A stretch of 64,000 nt of DNA from Calendula officinalis (GCA_963853835.1 OY970825.1:81739942-81803941); one strand, 5' to 3'. Positions 46,497 to 58,197 are shown, counted from the stretch's first letter. Notes: generated from the letters alone by a model not told the origin. Made by a program: numbers and translations.

Positions 46497-47745
46497 TACT
46501 TCCTCCGTTTCAAATAAGTGATACACTTTGAAACTTTCTTTATTTGATAAAATATAGTGTGTCCTATACCCACTAACTATCTCCTTTAATAAAGTGAAAT
46601 TACTCATTTACCCCTTATTTTTACTTTTAAACATCATTAAACTGACTTTAATCATAATATGTGGGACCCATTATGTAACATCCTAAAACCGACCTAGTAG
46701 TTTTAGGTATATTTGGTATATGATAAATAATTATTTGACCATATGTGGAATAATTTGGTTAATTATTTAAATGGTGTGATATTTTAACCATGAGGTTAAA
46801 ATATCTTTTTACTGAAATATTTTATTGTGAATGCAATTTTTATATTTTTAGATCCTCTTTTGAATTGTGATTCCGAAAAATATCTTCGTTGTTGAAAACA
46901 GAGCTCGTTTGGTATTTTAAATAAATTAATTACGAACCGGACCTTTCGTATTGTATTGCTTAAAAACTGAAAAAAACACAATTGGTGCCCTTCCCCTTTT
47001 GTTTTGACGGATTGAAGAGTGGGGAGATCCCCACTCTGTTTCATTTCTTATCCATATCTCTCCATCTCTCTCTCTAGAACAAACCTAACAAAACATCCTT
47101 TAAATCTTCATAACTTCTTCATTTTAAGTTCAAATTTGGTGATTCAAGTTGCCAAATCACCATAAGAACTTCCTCTACAATATATCACCTTTAAAACACC
47201 CACAAAGTGACTGCAACAAAGCCGAATTCAAGCCCTAAGCTGCTGTCCAGATTCTTACATCTTCATATCTTTGATTTAACCAAGTAGAACAACTCCATAG
47301 TTGTTCTTGATGTCTTTTTGAAGGTCCTTGTTTAGTTCTTGCTCATAAACTCGTTGCGTGTAGATCTTGGGGCTAAGCTTTTATCTTTTGTTGTTTGTAC
47401 TTGAAGTTCTTGACAAAATGTTAAACTAAGTTTTTGTTAGTTGATGATTTCTTGATGAATCTTGTTAAATGATGTTCGTTTAGGTCAAATAACATGTTTA
47501 AGATGATCTTTGTAGTTTGTAATTAGTCATATCATGAATTGATAGTTTTGCTAGATTAAAGATAGTGTTTGGTTGATTTTTGGTGAAAAGCCCGTAGGCT
47601 AAAATTTGACAGCTTGTTTGCCAAATTTTGGCGATCTTGGAAATATCATATAAAATTAACCGTAACTCCGTTTTGGGCGTGCGACCAGTCGTTTTAAAGG
47701 TATTCGAGTCTAGTTTAATTATATCATACTTTACTAGACTGATAT

Positions 47746-50042
47746 TGTAACAACCCGAAATTTGTGAATAAATAAATTTATTAAAAATATGATAAATAAG
47801 GATAAATCGTTTAAAGAACGTAGGAATTGGTTTCGTGTCATTTGGACGCCGTACGAGAAAGTTATGGATGAAACCGGGTCGAGATATCAACCGAAAAGTG
47901 CAGCCTGCTGTAGTAGAGAGTTCGCGCCGTGAACTCGAGTTCCCGATCGGGAACTCCATACAGCGATTTTGTGGTTTTTGATTGATCGAGTTCGCGACTG
48001 GGTAGCGATCGGGAAAAGTTCACGATATGGAAAGTTAGCGACGCGAACTATGTTCGCGCCGTGAACTTGTGACGTGCAGCATTAAAATCGGGTTTTCAGC
48101 CATTTGTGCTATTTTCAAACCCTAGATACCTCTTTGGCGATTTTGGAGCTCTAGTGCAGATCTTGGTTGATTTCTTCTCAAATCTTTGATAGATTTCACT
48201 CCTAGTTGAAGATTAAAGGTATATCTTCACTCTTTGATCTTTGTAGCTTAAGATCTATGCATTTTGATGTATGGGTTTGAAACCCTAGTTCTTGGGTTGG
48301 TGATTTATGGTTAAATAAAGGTTGTATACACCCCATAGATGGTATACATCAAAGGAAGCAAGTGTATGATTATGATTTGTAAGAATCTTAAGGGTTGGTT
48401 AAACCTAGGGTTTGGTAAATCACCATAATTGGGGGAAATGAGTTAATAAGTGTTATCTAGAGATAGATGGACACATTGGTAGTAGAATGTGATGTTGATA
48501 ATCTTGTGATTGTTGTATTAGGCATTTGGTGAGGTCTTGGAAGGTTGACCGAATTGTGAAGCAAGGAAACTGACGTAAAGAATACGGTTGGAGCACTTTA
48601 TTGCTAAGGTGAGTACATGAGACTTTTAAACTGGGTACATAGCAAATAGTTTTGAAAGTACATGTGATATTGTATCAGTCTTTATTAACAAATATTTTGA
48701 TAAAGATAGTAATTGAAAATGTATGAAAGTATGTAGAATGTGATACTAGAATGTGTCTAGTATGATTGATGAATTGAAGTAAATTATGATAGATTCAAGT
48801 AATTATGGAATCTATGTTAATGAACAATAATAATGAAGTAATTGATTAAAAGAATGTATACGGAACCTTTATTAATAAATATGTATTAGTAAAGCAATTG
48901 GGAATGATTTTATAGTAATGAGTACCTATTGGTAAGATATACTAATAAAAGTAAAGAACGAATAAATATGAGAAAGAATATGATGTGACTAGTAATAATT
49001 GTCTATTATAGTCAAGGAAGAGATAAAAGTATTATGTTATCGATGAATAAGAAATGTATCTTATGTATAAAGTAAGTATGGACCTCATAGGGTTCATAGA
49101 TGTAGAAGTAACTGTGGTTGCTTATGATCGGGTCCATGGGACCATACAGGTACGTTCACACTGTGATGAACTAATTATATGTCGTTAGTATTAGACGACT
49201 AACTTGTTTGATGTTGGATGTGATAGCCGAAGGCTTTGACTGTCATAACTGTTAGGTTATGGTAAGAGATAGATGGTGGTGACGCGGGGGACCCCCGGTC
49301 ACTGGACGGTGGTATATATGTTTATACACCGAGTGTATATATGTTTATACACTAAGCACACGGGTGCTTCTAGTACGCATATGTTTGGTACTAGGTATGT
49401 TAGGTTCTAATACATATATGTTTATGTATTAGACGTGTTGGTGCTTCTAGTATATATATATGTTTATGTACTAGATATGGTCGTGCTTCTAGGACGCATA
49501 TGTTTGGTACTAGGTATGCTAGGTTCTAATCCATATATGTTTATGTATTAGACAGGTTGATGCTTCTAGTACATATATGTTTATGTACTAGATATGATTG
49601 GGTTTCTGGTACCTATATGTCTAGGTACTAGATATGTTTGCTAGGAAAGCAAAGTAGCTAGAGTCACAAAAGAGTGACTAGACGGTATTTATGTAGTTTA
49701 CATATATATGTTTATATAATTATGAAATGTCTATTATTGGGGTCTAAAACCCATGTATCTCACGAGACTATTTTGTCTCACGTACTACGTTTGTTTTGTG
49801 GCTATGCACTCAGGTACATGTTTGAAGTGATAGAAGGTTGCACTAGAAGTGGCCTAGAGATGTTTAGTTCGGGAGCTAGTAGGTAGATCCCGTTGCCTAT
49901 GGTTTTGATATACTCGGTGACACCGTATTTTTGTAAACTTTGATATAAGTTTTAAAGTTTTTGTTAAACTGTATTTGGACAATTTGTCAGATATTGGGAA
50001 AATGTATTTTAAACGATGTTTTAAAAAAATACGGGTGTTACA
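47746..50042 (+). repeat. 5' LTR of the nested gag-only element
   Basis: 2,297 bp, TGTAACAACCCG...GGGTGTTACA. CG palindromes (GTTCGCGCCGTGAAC, GTTCCCGATCGGGAAC) lie at 47920-48070. Donor-like AAG/GTGAGT at 48609 and acceptor-like CACTCAG/GT at 49813. A TCTCACGAGACTATTTTGTC block near 49757 is shared with the LTRs of the element at 37411. Confidence 0.9.
49265..49645 (+). repeat. Degenerate tandem repeat inside the LTR
   Basis: Seven or more units of about 30-70 bp built around TTCTAGTAC, ATATGTTTATGTACTAG and ATATGTTTGGTACTAGG. The 3' LTR has the same array (55223-55602). Confidence 0.8.
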
Positions 50043-50045
50043 ACT

Positions 50046-50057
50046 TGGTATCAGAGC
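50046..50057 (+). promoter_or_regulatory. Primer-binding site
   Basis: TGGTATCAGAGC three bases after the 5' LTR. Confidence 0.9.
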
Positions 50058-50291
50058 TATAGTTTAAGTGAATTAGGTTGGATGTCCATCCTAGTCTTAG
50101 ACTGTAGCATTAGGAATGTAAGATTCCTTGAGATCATTAGGTTGACCTTGAGACTTTATGTTAAGTTTAGGGTTGAACCTAGGGGACCTATGAAAGTGAT
50201 GTGATTATGGATAATCAGTATTATGAGACTTATGAATTGTACACGAGGTACTAATTGTTTAATGTATTTCGTATAGTCAAGATCGAAAGAA

Positions 50292-51581
50292 ATGGTTAAC
50301 ACTCGAAGAAGTGGGAAAGCCCCGGAGGGCCGGGAGGAGGATACACCTCATGTTGAGGCTGGGGTTGAACAGGAAAGTCAACCGTCGATGCACCGGGTGG
50401 GTGAATCGGAGGTCGGAGCTAATAGAACTCCGGTGACCATGGCGGACCTCCAAACTATTATTGAACAACTCAAGGGAGTGGTGGCCGATGAAGTGCACCG
50501 CATCATTGGGGACCGTGAGAGGTCGGATGGAGATCGTGTATCCGAGGTTAGATCGGATGAGAAAACCAGGGGTGGTGGCACTCGAGTGGAGAAATCCTCC
50601 ACAGGTGGTTGTAGTGATGCAAGGGCAAGGCCCGATGAAAATTATGGTTGTTCTTTTAAGACATTCATGGCTTGTAAGCCAAACATATATACGGGTAGTT
50701 CGGACCCGAAGGTAACTATGAGGTGGATCCGAGAGACCGAGCGGGTCATCGGAAGTAGCAAGTGCAAGAAAACCGATATGGTGTTGTATGCATCACAATT
50801 GCTAAAACAGGATGCTATGGTCTGGTGGGACATAGTTTATGAGACCCTCGGGAGGGAGGTGATAGAGAGAATGTCATGGGATGAGTTTACCGCGAGGTTG
50901 AGGAAGAAATTTTGTCCCGACCGGGATTTGGAGAAAATGCATGAGAAGTTTGTGACCCTAAGGAAGGGTGAGATGTCGGTCGAGGAGTACACGAGGGAAT
51001 TCACGGGATTACTTCCGTTTGTTGCTAAGACCTACTCTGAGGAGAGGTTGAGGGTAGTTAGGTATGCTAGTGGGCTACCTTGGGATTATCAGTTGGAGGT
51101 AAAGAGAGCGGTCACACTAGATGAGGCCATTAGTGCCGCCCGAGGTGTGGAAGAGGTGATCGAGGCAAAAGTTGCCGAGAGGGCGTATGTGGGAGATAAG
51201 AGGAATGCCGAGAGTGGCTCGGGTACGGTTAAGAAGGGAAAGTTCACGTCGAACTTCTCTAGGCAAGGAAGTGTAGCCTCGTGCAAGAGGTGTGGGAAGA
51301 ATCATACCGGCGAATGCCGTGGGGAACCAAAAATTTGCCATGATTGTGGAAAGACGGGACATTTGGCCCAAGATTGTAGATCCAAACCAATGGCCGAGGT
51401 TGAGTGTTACTCGTGCCATGAGAAAGGGTATTATAGCCACGTGTGCCCGAAGAAGAAAACTGAAACGCTTGTGTCCGCGGCTCAAAAGAAGACGGAGCCG
51501 ACAAAGGTGAGAGGACGATCCTTCCTACTCACACGGGAGGAGGCGCGCGCTGGGGCGTCAGGTTCGGGAGCTAAGGATTAG
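50292..51581 (+). CDS. Retrotransposon Gag polyprotein, intact
   Basis: 429 codons from the first ATG after the leader (MVNTRRSGK) to a TAG stop. The N-terminal 120 residues are charged and low in complexity. The capsid-like retrotransposon Gag domain follows (about 125-290), with FMACKPNIYTGSSDP, AMVWWDIVYETLGRE, TARLRKKFCPDRD and SVEEYTREFTGLLPFV. Then come a degenerate Cys/His motif and two CCHC knuckles for RNA binding (CHDCGKTGHLAQDC and CYSCHEKGYYSHVC). It ends soon after RGRSFLLTREEARAG, the segment that in full-length relatives leads into protease; here a stop follows within 20 codons. Gag would assemble cytoplasmic particles around the element RNA. The intact frame next to missing pol suggests selection on Gag or a recent origin. 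Confidence 0.92.
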   Translation: MVNTRRSGKAPEGREEDTPHVEAGVEQESQPSMHRVGESEVGANRTPVTMADLQTIIEQLKGVVADEVHRIIGDRERSDGDRVSEVRSDEKTRGGGTRVEKSSTGGCSDARARPDENYGCSFKTFMACKPNIYTGSSDPKVTMRWIRETERVIGSSKCKKTDMVLYASQLLKQDAMVWWDIVYETLGREVIERMSWDEFTARLRKKFCPDRDLEKMHEKFVTLRKGEMSVEEYTREFTGLLPFVAKTYSEERLRVVRYASGLPWDYQLEVKRAVTLDEAISAARGVEEVIEAKVAERAYVGDKRNAESGSGTVKKGKFTSNFSRQGSVASCKRCGKNHTGECRGEPKICHDCGKTGHLAQDCRSKPMAEVECYSCHEKGYYSHVCPKKKTETLVSAAQKKTEPTKVRGRSFLLTREEARAGASGSGAKD

Positions 51582-53668
51582 GCGGCCCGTAATTGTAGCA
51601 TTGGATGATTAGGCCGGTGTGCCATTTGTTTCCCTAAGACTTTAGTTTTGGGTATTATTGTAATCCTTCTGAATGCTTTGATTAAAAACATATTTTGAAT
51701 GATATGAATTTTATTGTTAATTTATTTACTTGAAAGATTTGATTTAGCAAGGTTGAATAATTGTCGATGAGAGTAGAGGCATTTGGTAGGACCATTGAGA
51801 TGGATTGGATGATTATGCACCAAGCCAGTATGTTGTGTGGGTATAGCCATATTGTTGGATTGTTGCCCAATTTGGTGCTTACGGGAATTAGTAGATGAGT
51901 TGTATGACGTGAATAGTCATCGTGGGAATAATCTTCCGGGTTGAATGAATTCGTATTTTTTTTAAGAATCATAGACCGGAGTCGGTTGGTTGACTCAAAG
52001 ATGACCGGGATGACCGGTGAATTATGGTTAATAGAATTGAGTGATAGTTACTTCTGTAGCGACAAAAGATTTGGAAATACGGTAATAAAGAGATGAACCG
52101 ATTAATGTGTAAGTGGAATGGTAAATAACGAATAGAGAATGTTATTAGTTACCCGCGGGGTACGATGCATGTGCATCATATGATGACCTTGGAAGGCATA
52201 TAATTGTGAAAAGATAATATTATGTCATATGAATTGTGCTAAGTAATATGTCCTATGGAAGACATACGAATGGGAAGGAAAACAATAATGCGTCTTGTGG
52301 GAGAGGTGCTAGAATGCACGATAAATGATTTGATGATGTTTATTTGATATTGGTGCGATATATACATATGTTTGTATATGTGCACAATAGAGATGTATTG
52401 ATGGTATTGGTGACATATACATATGTTTGTATATGTGCACAATAGAGGTATTTAGATTGAATTGGCGTGATATACGTGTGTATATCTATATGTGTATATA
52501 TGTTTATGTGTTTATATGATGAATGTAGAACCATGTGGTTAATAAATATTACTATTATGTTATGATAATCGAGAATTGGGCTTGAAATGCGGGTTGCATT
52601 TAGGTCATGTAAATGTAGGGGATGCCTACGATTTATAGAATAGAAGGAAAGAGAAACTCCTAGTGAGCAAATTTCCATGTGGTAACCAAGACACAGTACA
52701 CCGTTTAAGGGTGTGGGACGTATTACGGTAGGGGGCCTAGTACCGATAATGTAAGTTGATCAATGTGATACAAAGATGGTTGAAAGAATACTAAGTGATA
52801 GTATGAGTGACCAAGTGAAGGTCAAGAAACGGTAAATGATATTGTAACCTTATGTTAAGGTGTGACCCTTGGATTAACGGGGACGATTGTTGAGAAAGTA
52901 ATAATGGGTAGAACTGAGAGTGATGGGTTGGTGATGATACGCCGTGTGTACGGAAATTGCTAGTTTGGAAAAAGGTATGGTTGACTTTATGTAAAAGTCA
53001 ACGTTAGTCAACCCGTGATTGGTTGAATTGGTCTAAGATGGACCTTGACTCTCATTTTGATTTACTAATGAATAGTGATAGCATAATGTGTCGATTATGT
53101 GTTTGTGAAAAAGTTGATGAGATGGTTGATTGAATCGTAGTCGGTTTATACGACTTGGCCCGTTTGGGTGATTCCAGTGTTGAAATTGGGAATCGAGTGT
53201 AAGACTGTAATTGAATCATAAATTAAAGGTAAATTGTAAAGGAAGGGAGAATTTATGAACCCTTTAGCGAGAAGGGAAAATGTTAAGGTATAGTTGACTT
53301 TGTGCTTAAGTCAAAGGGTAGACAATATGGGATATACCAATGTCGGGATATATCGGTTGGGTCAAAGCTAGAGTTTGACATTCGTTTTAATCAATTAGTT
53401 AATGGTATGATTGTGTCATACCATTGTTATGAGAATGAAAGGATTGGTCAAGAGAATGACGGTGTTATGGTCAAGTTGTGAAATTTTGACCCGTTTAAGT
53501 ATTATGATTTTGTTTATAAATGGGGTCTTGGTCGTTCGGACTTAACGGAGCTAGGTAAATGTTTGGATATGTAATGTTAACGGAACGGGAATGAGGAAAG
53601 TTTGATGGTAATGACCACAAGGGAATGAGAGCGGAAAGCTCGGTTGTATGTGGGTTGAAATTCTTAGC
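51582..53668 (+). other. Non-coding 3' interior of the nested gag-only element
   Basis: No pol motifs in any frame. It contains a near-tandem pair ACATATGTTTGTATATGTGCAC (about 52370-52390 and 52420-52440) and blocks shared with 40270-42221, including GTTGACTTTGTGCTTAAGTC. Confidence 0.6.
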
Positions 53669-53705
53669 GATTCCGAGGACGGAATCCTCTTAAGGGGTAG
53701 ATAGT
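53669..53705 (+). promoter_or_regulatory. Hairpin and polypurine tract before the 3' LTR
   Basis: GATTCCG-AGGA-CGGAATC (53669-53686), then CTTAAGGGGTAGATAG up to the LTR at 53706. Confidence 0.75.
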
Positions 53706-56000
53706 TGTAACAACCCGAAATTTGTGAATAAATAAATTTATTAAAAATATGATAAATAAGGATAAATCGTTTAAAGAACGTAGGAATTGGTTTCGTGTCA
53801 TTTGGACGCCGTGCGAGAAAGTTATGGACGAAACCGGGTCGAGATATCAACCGAAAAGTGCAGCCTGCTGTAGTAGAGAGTTCGCGCCGTGAACTCGAGT
53901 TCCCGATCGGGAACTCCATACAGCGATTTTGTGGTTTTTGATTGATCGAGTTCACGACTGGGTAGCGATCGGGAAAAGTTCACGATATGGAAAGTTAGCG
54001 ACGTGAACTATGTTCGCGCCGTGAACTTGTGACGTGCAGCATTAAAATCGGGTTTTCAGCCATTTGTGCTATTTTCAAACCCTAGATACCTCTTTTGCGA
54101 TTTTGGAGCTCTAGTGCAGATCTTGGTTGATTTCTTCTCAAATCTTTGATAGATTTCACTCCTAGTTGAAGATTAAAGGTATATCTTCACTCTTTGATCT
54201 TTGTAGCTTAAGATCTATGCATTTTGATGTATGGGTTTGAAACCCTAGTTCTTGGGTTGGTGATTTATGGTTAAATAAAGGTTGTATACACCCCATAGAT
54301 GGTATACATCAAAGGAAGCAAGTGTATGATTATGATTTGTAAGAATCTTAAGGGTTGGTTAAACCTAGGGTTTGGTAAATCATCATAATTGGGGGAAATG
54401 AGTTAATAAGTGTTATCTAGAGATAGATGGACACATTGGTAGTAGAATGTGATGTTGATAATCTTGTGATTGTTGTATTAGGCATTTGGTGAGGTCTTGG
54501 AAGGTTGACCGAATTGTGAAGCAAGGAAACTGACGTAAAGAATACGGTTGGAGCACTTTATTGCTAATGTGAGTACATGAGACTTTTAAACTGGGTACAT
54601 AGCAAATAGTTTTGAAAGTACATGTGATATTGTATCAGTCTTCATTAACAAATATTTTGATAAAGATAGTAATTGAAAATGTATGAGAGTATGTAGAATG
54701 TGATACTAGAATGTGTCTAGTATGATTGATGAATTGAAGCAAATTATGATAGATTCAAGTAATTATGGAATCTATGTTAATGAACAATAATAATGAAGTA
54801 ATTGATTAAAAGAATGTATACGGAACCTTTATTAATAAATATGTATTAGTAAAGCAATTGGGAATGATTTTATAGTAATGAGTACCTATTGGTAAGATAT
54901 ACTAATAAAATTAAAGAACGAATAAATATGAGAAAGAATATGATGTGACTAGTAATAATTGTCTATTATAGTCAAGGAAGAGATAAAAGTATTATGTTAT
55001 CGATGAATAAGAAATGTATCTTATGTATAAAGTAAGTATGGACCTCATAGGGTTCATAGATGTAGAAGTAACTGTGGTTGCTTATGATCGGGTCCATGGG
55101 ACCATACAGGTACGTTCACACTGTGATGAACTAATTATATGTCGTTAGTATTAGACGACTAACTTGTTTGATGTTGGATGTGATAGCCGAAGGCTTTGAC
55201 TGTCATAACTGTTAGGTTATGGTAAGAGATATATGGTGGTGACGCGGGGGACCCCCGGTCACTGGACGGTGGTATATATGTTTATACACCGAGTGTATAT
55301 ATGTTTATACACTAAGCACACGGGTGCTTCTAGTACGCATATGTTTGGTACTAGGTATGTTAGGTTCTAATACATATATGTTTATGTATTAGACGTGTTG
55401 GTGCTTCTAGTATATATATGTTTATGTACTAGATATGGTCGTGCTTCTAGGACGCATATGTTTGGTACTAGGTATGCTAGGTTCTAATCCATATATGTTT
55501 ATGTATTAGACAGGTTGATGCTTCTAGTACATATATGGTTATGTACTAGATATGATTGGGTTTCTGGTACCTATATGTCTAGGTACTAGATATGTTTGCT
55601 AGGAAAACAAAGTAGCTAGAGTCACAAAAGAGTGACTAGACGGTATTTATGTAGTTTACATATATATGTTTATATAATTATGAAATGTCTATTATTGGGG
55701 TCTAAAACCCATGTATCTCACGAGACTATTTTGTCTCACGTACTACGTTTGTTTTGTGGCTATGCACTCAGGTACAGGTTTGAAGTGATAGAAGGTTGCA
55801 CTAGAAGTGGCCTAGAGATGTTTAGTTCGGGAGCTAGTAGGTAGATCCCGTTGCCTATGGTTTTGATATACTCGGTGACACCGTATTTTTGTAAACTTTG
55901 ATATAAGTTTTAAAGTTTTTGTTAAACTGTATTTGGACAATTTGTCAGATATTGGGAAAATGTATTTTAAACGATGTTTTAAAAAAATACGGGTGTTACA
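53706..56000 (+). repeat. 3' LTR of the nested gag-only element
   Basis: 2,295 bp, near-identical to 47746-50042. The donor-like site is mutated (AAT/GTGAGT instead of AAG/GTGAGT). Confidence 0.9.
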
Positions 56001-57950
56001 GATATGGGCAGAACAGTACTCGGATTTCTGAGTTAGTAAAAGGTGTCGAACGTGTCCTTTTTCGGGTCAAGCATGTATTAAGAAAAGTTTGGGTGTCTCA
56101 AAGTATAACTTGTAAAACATGATATTTGGCCTTAATAGGGGTATTGACGTGATTTTAAAATAAATAGTTAAACATGATTGTGGTTATAATGGTTTTGACC
56201 CGTTCGGTAAATAACTAGCCAAAATTATGTCTTATGATCATAATGGTCATTTTAAGTCAAGTGGTATGTTGAGTTGGTTATAAATGAGCTTGAATTTGGT
56301 TAACTAGATATGACTTGCTATATATGGTAGCTTATGGATAATAGTTATGAATTGCTTATGTTATAGTGATGTTCGGGTTTTGACCCGTTTGGGCCATTTG
56401 GTAGTATAATGACTTGTAGCTTGAATTGTGTAAGTATAAGCGATTTTGACTTGTTTATGTGTTAGAAATGTTGTTGATAACATTTGGTGGTTGTTAAGTT
56501 GTTATGTATTTTGGTGAATTGTAAGTTGATGATATGATTGTAGTTGTAGAATGTATTATTGTTTAATAATCCGGTTTGACCCGTTCGGGTGATTAAGTGG
56601 TGGAATGATTTAATTGTTGAATTGTGTAGGTATAAGTGGTTTTAACATGCTTATGTGTTTGAAATAGTATTTATAACACTTGGTTGAAAGTTGGTGTTTA
56701 TTATTGTCAATATTGGTAATTATTGATAAATACCGGTTGTTAACTCGGTGTTCTTTGGTGCACAGGAACCGAGGAGGAAACTCAGTGATATTAGCTCACT
56801 GAGTTGCGGAATTGAAGGTTATGGTGAGTGGATTTAACCTCCAACTTGTGTTTGGTTACAATCGGTTCGATATTGCATGTTTGGCAGGAAAGATGCAGGA
56901 AAATACACGAAAAATGCAGGAAACGCCCACTGTCGCGAGTTCACGATCGTGAACTCTAGTTCACGTTCGTGAACTATTGTTCACGATCGTGAACTTCAGT
57001 CTGTGGGTTTTCGGGTCGTTTTTCGGGCGCGAATCTTTGACAGTTTGCTTGTTTGGTACCTGTTTGATCGGGTTAAGCGAAATAGGATATGTGCACATAG
57101 ATGAAGAGGTTTTGCTTGATTGACAGCAACAAATCGGTTTGATTGGTAACCGAGGATAGGGATGTCAGTGTCGGATGGATAACGGCTGGGCATAGTGTAT
57201 CGACGAATCATGGTATTCGGACCTTACCTGTATGCGTTACACGTAAGGGGGTTTACCGGTGAGTTGGGTACATGCCATCGGGTACCATTGTTTGGCCGGC
57301 AATGGTTTTAGGCTTCCGGCAGGACCCCCGATCTCCCTAGACAGTTAGTGGTTAGTGGTTCAGTGGAACAGTGGCTAAGTGGAACTGTGGATTAGAGGAA
57401 CAGTGGTTAAGTGGTTACGAGGAGTAACGATCGTGGAGATGTTGGTGCTTGCTTGTTGTGCTTTACATAATTTGTAGATTATGTTCATTCACTTCGCTTT
57501 GTGCTAATCCCTCCCTCGTTGACTCTTTTCAGGTTGATCGATGCTTTGGACGGAATATGTGACCAAGCTCAATTGGATATGTTTTGTAAATTGAGCCACG
57601 TCGTTTGGTGACACCGTTTAAATATTATTGTTTTGGAGTTTATTTTGGGACGTTTGGTTTGTAAACCTAAACCTAAACTTATTATTATCTTTATGCTTCT
57701 GCACACCTTTTAAAAAAAACGGTTTCTAAAATTTGCGGTGTTACACATTACTCACTAACTATCCAATTTAAGCTAGTTTAACCTTCATTACATCTTTTGC
57801 CTCAAAGAAAGTGAAAGCTAATTTGTATCACTTATTTTGAAACGAAAGAAGTAATAGAGATTATGATAGATTAAATGAGATAATTAGTGAAGAGGGTCCC
57901 ACAATATGCATTTAATATGATTGGGAAGGACAAAAATCAAAGTGAGGTTA

Positions 57951-58197
57951 GAGCATCCCCAATGGTTAACCTTACAATAGCTTGTTACTTTTGCCACATC
58001 AACAATCTACTAACCAAAAACCTCTACATAAATAGCATCTCCAATGGTTAACCTTTTCAAAAGCTTTTTCTTTAACAATATTTCCAATTTACCTTTATCT
58101 ATCTTAAATGTTTCATATATACACCTTATATAGTTTGACAATTTTTATAACATCTTACTACATATAATATTTTTTAAATATATCATACCCAAATATT
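57951..58197. repeat. MITE-like sequence into which the LINE inserted
   Basis: GAGCATCCCCAATGGTTAACC (57952) and a second AGCATCTCCAATGGTTAACC (58030) resemble ends of common plant MITEs. After the LINE, 63754-64000 contains the complement of TTACCCATTGGAATAAC, a likely opposite end. The full element may run past the window edge. Confidence 0.5.

Larger units (their letters stand above)
47746..56000 (+). mobile_element. Gag-only Ty3 LTR retrotransposon with intact gag (TR-GAG-like)
   Basis: LTRs 47746-50042 and 53706-56000, primer site 50046-50057, purine tract before 53706, and exact 5-bp target repeat GATAT (47741-47745, 56001-56005). The 3.66-kb interior holds one complete gag gene and no pol domain. 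LTRs differ, counted by eye, at about 15 bases and one 2-bp indel, so it is a little older than the element at 37411. Layout and missing pol match the described TR-GAG class, which depends on enzymes of full-length relatives. Confidence 0.9.
46674..57745 (+). repeat. Solo Ty3 LTR, interrupted by a second element
   Basis: Begins TGTAACATCCTAAAACC and ends GCGGTGTTACA, with the exact 5-bp target repeat CATTA on both sides (46669-46673, 57746-57750). Without the inner element (47746-56000) and one copy of its target repeat it is about 2.8 kb, with no primer site or coding region: a solo LTR left by recombination between two LTRs. It is related to the LTR at 51-2370: both have CG palindromes (GTTCACGATCGTGAAC at 56936-57000), the CTCAGTGATAT stem-loop (56779-56805) and the same acceptor-like GTTGACTCTTTTCAG/GT (57532). 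A donor-like GTGAGT is at 56824. Confidence 0.85.
46499..57851. mobile_element. Stowaway MITE split by nested Ty3 elements
   Basis: Left end CTTCCTCCGTTTCAAATAAG continues into TGATAC; the right-end complement CTTCTTTCGTTTCAAAATAAG continues likewise. TA flanks both sides (46497-46498, 57852-57853). Its own sequence is about 280 bp (46499-46673 plus 57751-57851). A solo LTR was inserted at CATTA in its interior. Confidence 0.75.

Noticed and set aside
46796..47044. 82-codon minus-strand open frame (and 153 codons at 47498-47959)
   Set aside because: They lie inside LTR sequence; the second spans the junction between the solo LTR and the nested element, so it cannot be an old gene.
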